A stretch of 64,000 nt of DNA, from the NCBI GenBank assembly GCA_040882285.1, contig JBBEBQ010000006.1, forward strand, positions 93,018-157,017, read 5' to 3'. Under the pieces are notes generated by a model. That model made no database searches and was not told the DNA's origin. It saw only the letters and a list, made by a program, of their open reading frames with translations. This document shows positions 60,090 through 64,000 of the stretch, in pieces. How positions within the stretch are numbered: the stretch's first letter is position 1; every line of letters begins with the position of its first letter. The position numbers were made by a program, and so were the translations under genes. The stretch is from Gemmatimonadaceae bacterium (GTDB lineage Bacteria; Gemmatimonadota; Gemmatimonadetes; Gemmatimonadales; Gemmatimonadaceae).

Positions 60090-60986
60090 AGCGAATACCT
60101 CCAACGCCCCTGGGAGACATTCCACGCGGAGTATCCTCGACCGCGCCTGATACAGATCTCCGTCCAGATTGTACATCGGCTGCGCGGGGAACTTGAGGTC
60201 GAACCACGGCTGCTGGTATTCCGTGACGGCCCGCGACCATACGTGCCGGCCGCCCGTGGCCGAGAGCAGGAGTCCCGCGCGCGCGAGCGTTCCCAGCGGC
60301 GCCAGCGCGATCGCGTCGAGCAGGCCGTCGCCCAGGTCCGCGTGCGGCGCAATCTTGAACGCGCCGCCGTAGTGTTGCGCGTTCGCTATCACGAGCAGCA
60401 ACAGCCGCCGCGGCGCATTACTCGGCCGCTCCGACCCGGCGATGCCTGCGAGCGATACCTCGAATCCGGGATACGCCGGCAGCTCGCGCAGCGCGGCGTA
60501 CAGATACCGCGCGCTGCCTCGCAGACCGCGCACGGACTGCATCCGCTGCAGCACCGCCGTGTCGAAGCCGAAGCCGCAGCACACGAGAAAGAATCGCCCC
60601 TCCACCGTGCCCGCGTCCACGCGCCTCGTCTCGCCGGCGTCCATCAGCTCGAGCGTGCGCCGGATGTCGCGCGCCGGCGCGCCGACGGTCTTGGCGAAGT
60701 CGTTGCCGGTGCCAGCGGCGATCAGCGCGAGGGGCGGACGCCGCTCGCTCACCAGCAGCGCGGCCGCGACCTTGCTCCACGTCCCGTCGCCGCCGACGGC
60801 AATTAGAGCGCTCGCGCCGCGCGCGACCGCGCGGTGCGCGAGCCTGGTCTCGTCGCCGGGCAAACTGGTCACTCGGACGACGACGTCCCTTCGCGACGAG
60901 GTCGCCCGCACGACGTCGTCCAGCACTTTCGCGCCGCGGCCGCCACCCGCGGCCGGATTGGCGATGACGACGATCGCGTCTTCCAC
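60087..60986 (-). CDS. diacylglycerol kinase-family lipid kinase
   Basis: 299 residues. DAGK catalytic features: VVIANPAAGGGRGAKVLDD, the nucleotide motif ALIAVGGDGTWSKVAAALL, LALIAAGTGNDFAKTVGAPA, FFLVCCGFGFDTAVLQRM and the late NAQHYGGAFKIAPHADLGDG-LLD. Members phosphorylate diacylglycerol or sphingoid/undecaprenol-like lipids (YegS/BmrU/DgkB group); the exact lipid is not clear. No membrane span. The stop is in a hairpin. Confidence 0.92.
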   Translation of the reverse strand: MEDAIVVIANPAAGGGRGAKVLDDVVRATSSRRDVVVRVTSLPGDETRLAHRAVARGASALIAVGGDGTWSKVAAALLVSERRPPLALIAAGTGNDFAKTVGAPARDIRRTLELMDAGETRRVDAGTVEGRFFLVCCGFGFDTAVLQRMQSVRGLRGSARYLYAALRELPAYPGFEVSLAGIAGSERPSNAPRRLLLLVIANAQHYGGAFKIAPHADLGDGLLDAIALAPLGTLARAGLLLSATGGRHVWSRAVTEYQQPWFDLKFPAQPMYNLDGDLYQARSRILRVECLPGALEVFA

Positions 60987-61027
60987 GCCCGCTAACTTAC
61001 AACTTCAATGAATGGCGGGCCGCACTG

Positions 61028-61375
61028 ATGGCGTACGACGCGGGGCTCGCGGCGCGAGTCGAGGACGCACTCGCGACGCTCGGCGAGCGCAGCGTGCGCC
61101 AGCGCAACGTGTTCGGCGGACGCGGCTTTCTCGCGTCGCGCTCGACTTTCGCGATCGTCTTCGACGAGGAGCTGATCGTGAAGCTCCCGCGTTCGGACTA
61201 CGAGCGGTGCCTCGCGCTCGCCGGCGTGCGGCCGTTCGCGCCGGGCGACGAGCGGCCGATGACTACCTGGGTGGTGGTGTCGGCGGACGTCATCGCTGAA
61301 GACCCGGAGCTATCGGACTGGCTCCGCCTCGGCCTCCGGGCGGTGCGGCAGGGAGGTCGACCGGCTAGCGGGTGA
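61028..61375 (+). CDS. TfoX N-terminal domain protein
   Basis: 115 residues. VRQRNVFGGRGFLASRSTFA, IVFDEELIVKLPRSDYERCL, GVRPFAPGDERPMTTWVVVS and ADVIAEDPELSDWLRLGLRA match the TfoX/Sxy N-terminal domain. In gammaproteobacteria TfoX promotes competence gene expression; stand-alone N-domains in other phyla have unknown roles. Overlaps the convergent small gene by 11 bases. Confidence 0.85.
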   Translation: MAYDAGLAARVEDALATLGERSVRQRNVFGGRGFLASRSTFAIVFDEELIVKLPRSDYERCLALAGVRPFAPGDERPMTTWVVVSADVIAEDPELSDWLRLGLRAVRQGGRPASG

Positions 61376-61526
61376 GGACGTAGTAAATCACGTACAGCCA
61401 CGACAGAATGCCGTGGATGATCGCCCAGAAGATCGACTTGTTGACGCTCCACGAGATCGCGATCGCCAGCGCCGAGCCGAAGCTGATGCCATGCCTGATC
61501 ACGGTCGCGCCGTTGTTGTTCGCCAC
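61365..61526 (-). CDS. small conserved-type membrane protein
   Basis: 53 residues from the GTG at 61526, six bases after CCGGAG; a GTG at 61553 would add nine. Short polar start (ANNNGATVIRHG), then a hydrophobic stretch GISFGSALAIAISWSVNKSI and a second FWAIIHGILSWLYVIYYVLT. I recall the SWSVNKSIFWAIIHGILSWLY pattern as typical of a widespread small protein of unknown function. The gene overlaps the TfoX-like gene tail to tail. Confidence 0.7.
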   Translation of the reverse strand: MANNNGATVIRHGISFGSALAIAISWSVNKSIFWAIIHGILSWLYVIYYVLTR

Positions 61527-61621
61527 TGAATTCTCCGGTGAGGATGGGTGCACTACGGAATGTGATGCCGGCTGGTTCCAGAGCCTGGCGGGCGCGGGCA
61601 GGTATCGGCTGAGGAAGTGGT

Positions 61622-62479
61622 TTAAAGCGGTCGTGTAAGCTCCTGCAATACATCTGGATACGCATCGAATAGAGTAAGGGGCACGGGCGCGGGCTCGCCT
61701 TGGATCTGTGCCTTCAGCATCGCCGCGTTGGCCGCCGCTTTTCCCTCGAAGTGGTTGTTCGTGATGACGAACACTTGCCTGGATTCACGTTCGAGGTGGA
61801 GGGCGCGCTCGCGCCACGGCGTCAGCTCCTCGGCGGAATACAGATAGTCGTAGCGCTCGTTGACGCCGGCGTCGGCGCGGAACCAGCTGTCGAGGTTCCG
61901 GCCGTGGAGCCGGATGTACGCGACCGGAGCCGTGGCTCTCTCTGTCGGCTCGATTCCGGTGTTCGGCGGCTGGTCGATGTTGACGAAGCCGACGCCGCGC
62001 TCGCGCAGCGAATCGAAGAACTCGGGCGTGTTCCATGACGCGTGGCGGATCTCGACGACGAGAGGGAGGTCCGCGAATGCGTCGGTGAGCCGCGCGAGCC
62101 ATGCGCGATTCTCGCCCGTTCGGCGGAACGACCAGGGAAACTGCGCGAGTAGCGCGCCGAGTTTCCCGGCGGCGAGCAGGGGCTGGAGCGGGTCGCGCAC
62201 CGAGGCGACGTCCTCCCGGGTCCATGCGCTGTCGCGCGCGTGGGTGAATCTGCCGAGGAGCTTGGCGGTGAAGAGGAAGCGGGGGTTGTGGGCGGTGCGC
62301 TCGATCCAGGCCGACGTTTGCGCGGAGCGCATCGGCGCGTAGAAGCTCGAGTTGACCTCGACGGTGTCGAAGTAGCGGGCGAGGTATGCGAGCTCGTCGA
62401 AGCTTTTCGGCTTCGGCGACGGGTAAACCTTGCCGTACCAATCCTTGTACGACCAACCCGCCGGGCCGACGAGAATCAT
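61622..62479 (-). CDS. DUF72 family protein (YecE-like)
   Basis: 285 residues from the ATG at 62479. DUF72 pattern: MILVGPAGWSYKDWYGKVYP, DTVEVNSSFYAPM, FLFTAKLLGRFTH, LGALLAQFPWSF, LPLVVEIRHASWNTPEFFD, FVNIDQPPN, APVAYIRLHGRNLDSWF and VFVITNNHFEGKAAANAAML. A TIM-barrel family without an established reaction. Its upstream side is made of dispersed repeats, and the start has no clear ribosome-binding site. Confidence 0.9.
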   Translation of the reverse strand: MILVGPAGWSYKDWYGKVYPSPKPKSFDELAYLARYFDTVEVNSSFYAPMRSAQTSAWIERTAHNPRFLFTAKLLGRFTHARDSAWTREDVASVRDPLQPLLAAGKLGALLAQFPWSFRRTGENRAWLARLTDAFADLPLVVEIRHASWNTPEFFDSLRERGVGFVNIDQPPNTGIEPTERATAPVAYIRLHGRNLDSWFRADAGVNERYDYLYSAEELTPWRERALHLERESRQVFVITNNHFEGKAAANAAMLKAQIQGEPAPVPLTLFDAYPDVLQELTRPL

Positions 62480-62480
62480 G

Positions 62481-62600
62481 AACTGCAACTTAGAACAGCC
62501 AAGCTGCGAGCTACCAGCGGGAAGCTGCCGGCTGCGAGCTGCCGGCGATTTTGACCTTCCGTTCCACTTGGCTGGTAGCTGTCGGCTACTTGCTGACCGC
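62481..62600 (+). repeat. dispersed repeat cluster before the rRNA promoters
   Basis: The first 31 bases (62481-62511) repeat 9194-9224 in opposite orientation with one mismatch. AGCTGCGAGCT, AGCTGCCGGCTGCGAGCTGC and, inverted, TTGGCTGGTAGCTGTCGGCT follow. The stretch from 62601 to 63048 contains two promoters and no reading frame I would support. Confidence 0.65.
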
Positions 62601-62684
62601 TCGCAGCGCTGGACCCTTGGAACTCGACGCCCGAGCGGGTGTTTTGGTCCGTCCCCGAGTCGAAATCGGCTTGGGATCGAGGGG

Positions 62685-62713
62685 TTGAATTGAGGGTCGG
62701 AATCGACTAGAAT
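62685..62713 (+). promoter_or_regulatory. upstream rRNA promoter P1
   Basis: TTGAAT (62685-62690), 17-nt spacer, TAGAAT (62708-62713): five of six matches at -10 and optimal spacing, 335 nt before the 16S start. Confidence 0.6.
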
Positions 62714-62787
62714 GAGAATCCCCCTTTTGGTTGCTTTCACGAGCGCTGTTTGGGGGCGGAAATCCGGAAAAAAAGTTACTCAAACAC

Positions 62788-62816
62788 TTGACCGGCAGGT
62801 TCGGTCTAGTTATGTT
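62788..62816 (+). promoter_or_regulatory. rRNA promoter P2
   Basis: TTGACC (62788-62793), 17-nt spacer, TATGTT (62811-62816), about 230 nt before the 16S start, preceded by an A/T-rich stretch (AAAAAAAG) that may serve as an UP element. Two promoters in series are usual for rrn operons. Confidence 0.65.
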
Positions 62817-63048
62817 ACAAGGCTGCCACAGAAATGGGGCGGTTTTGGAGAAGGTGGTCACCAAGTGGCTGCCACAGCTTATTGAAAATCGAAGTTGTGA
62901 GAATCGATGGATGTGCGAGGCGAACTCGTTGATCCGGAGCCGTTCAGGGTTCCGGGGAGAGAAGACCTGAATAAAACATTCAAAGTGATTCGGATACGCT
63001 GTCTACGCGACAGCGGACGACAGCTGTTCGAAGAGCCCAAGCTTTTCA

Positions 63049-64000
<952 letters not shown>

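Overview
The window is a high-GC bacterial chromosome segment ending in the first ~950 bases of a 16S rRNA gene. The partial 16S, the didermic envelope genes (TonB receptors, lpxH, an LptE-like lipoprotein, rfaE2, secDF), the frequent GTG/TTG starts and the lipoprotein-rich gene set fit Gemmatimonadota best. This is a judgement from memory of the sequences; a 16S database search would settle it.

Layout. 0.1-5.9 kb: a UvrD-type helicase with an internal DnaQ-type exonuclease, a small membrane protein bracketed by inverted copies of a composite repeat, an SDR-fold protein and arfB. 5.9-15.6 kb: membrane proteins and lipoproteins, a Na+/solute symporter, a TonB receptor with a 48-aa membrane peptide upstream, an MscS channel, a decayed acetyltransferase, a zinc phospholipase C-like protein and an overlapping YtxH/DUF948-like pair. 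15.8-31.2 kb: murA (active-site Cys replaced by Asp) and pgeF; then the information-processing operon rimP-nusA-ylxQ-infB-rbfA-truB-ribF, apparently headed by a promoter and an attenuator-like terminator; secD-secF; a DUF4956 protein and a CotH-like protein; tatD; ridA. 31.2-33.8 kb: selD with an in-frame UGA (selenocysteine), tRNA-Sec directly behind it, a DUF5683-like protein and murI. 33.9-43.9 kb: outer-membrane biogenesis and housekeeping genes (lpxH, thioesterase, HEAT-cyclophilin lipoprotein, lptE-like, rfaE2, rdgB, an EEP-fold lipoprotein, GH3 hydrolase, threonine dehydratase-like, sodC). 44.5-49.7 kb: a tRNA-Pro followed by an accessory stretch with two remnants of a tyrosine integrase around a metallo-beta-lactamase-fold lipoprotein, a large hybrid histidine kinase and a decayed response regulator. 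49.7-62.5 kb: an ABC-F ATPase, a second hybrid kinase, tRNA-Arg and tRNA-Lys, a long structured hairpin, a DUF2911 protein, a D-aminoacylase, a large TonB receptor, a lipid kinase, a TfoX-like protein and a DUF72 protein. 62.6-64 kb: two good promoters and the 16S gene.

The most unusual feature is a family of 7-bp tandem repeats between genes: GCTGCGT, ATTGGCT, GTGACTA and AGCTATC classes, often in inverted pairs. They run into coding sequence. ATTGGCT and GCTGCGT arrays encode parts of the signal peptides of three exported proteins, and GTGACTA arrays supply the stop codons of three genes. This resembles the heptanucleotide STRRs known from cyanobacteria. The GCTGCGT class is also part of a ~110-125 bp composite element present as an inverted pair around one small gene.

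Other notable points: selenocysteine in SelD linked to tRNA-Sec, a probable NusA-type attenuation leader, three genes in the murA/nusA/infB region with no usable ATG/GTG/TTG start, and a helicase-exonuclease fusion.
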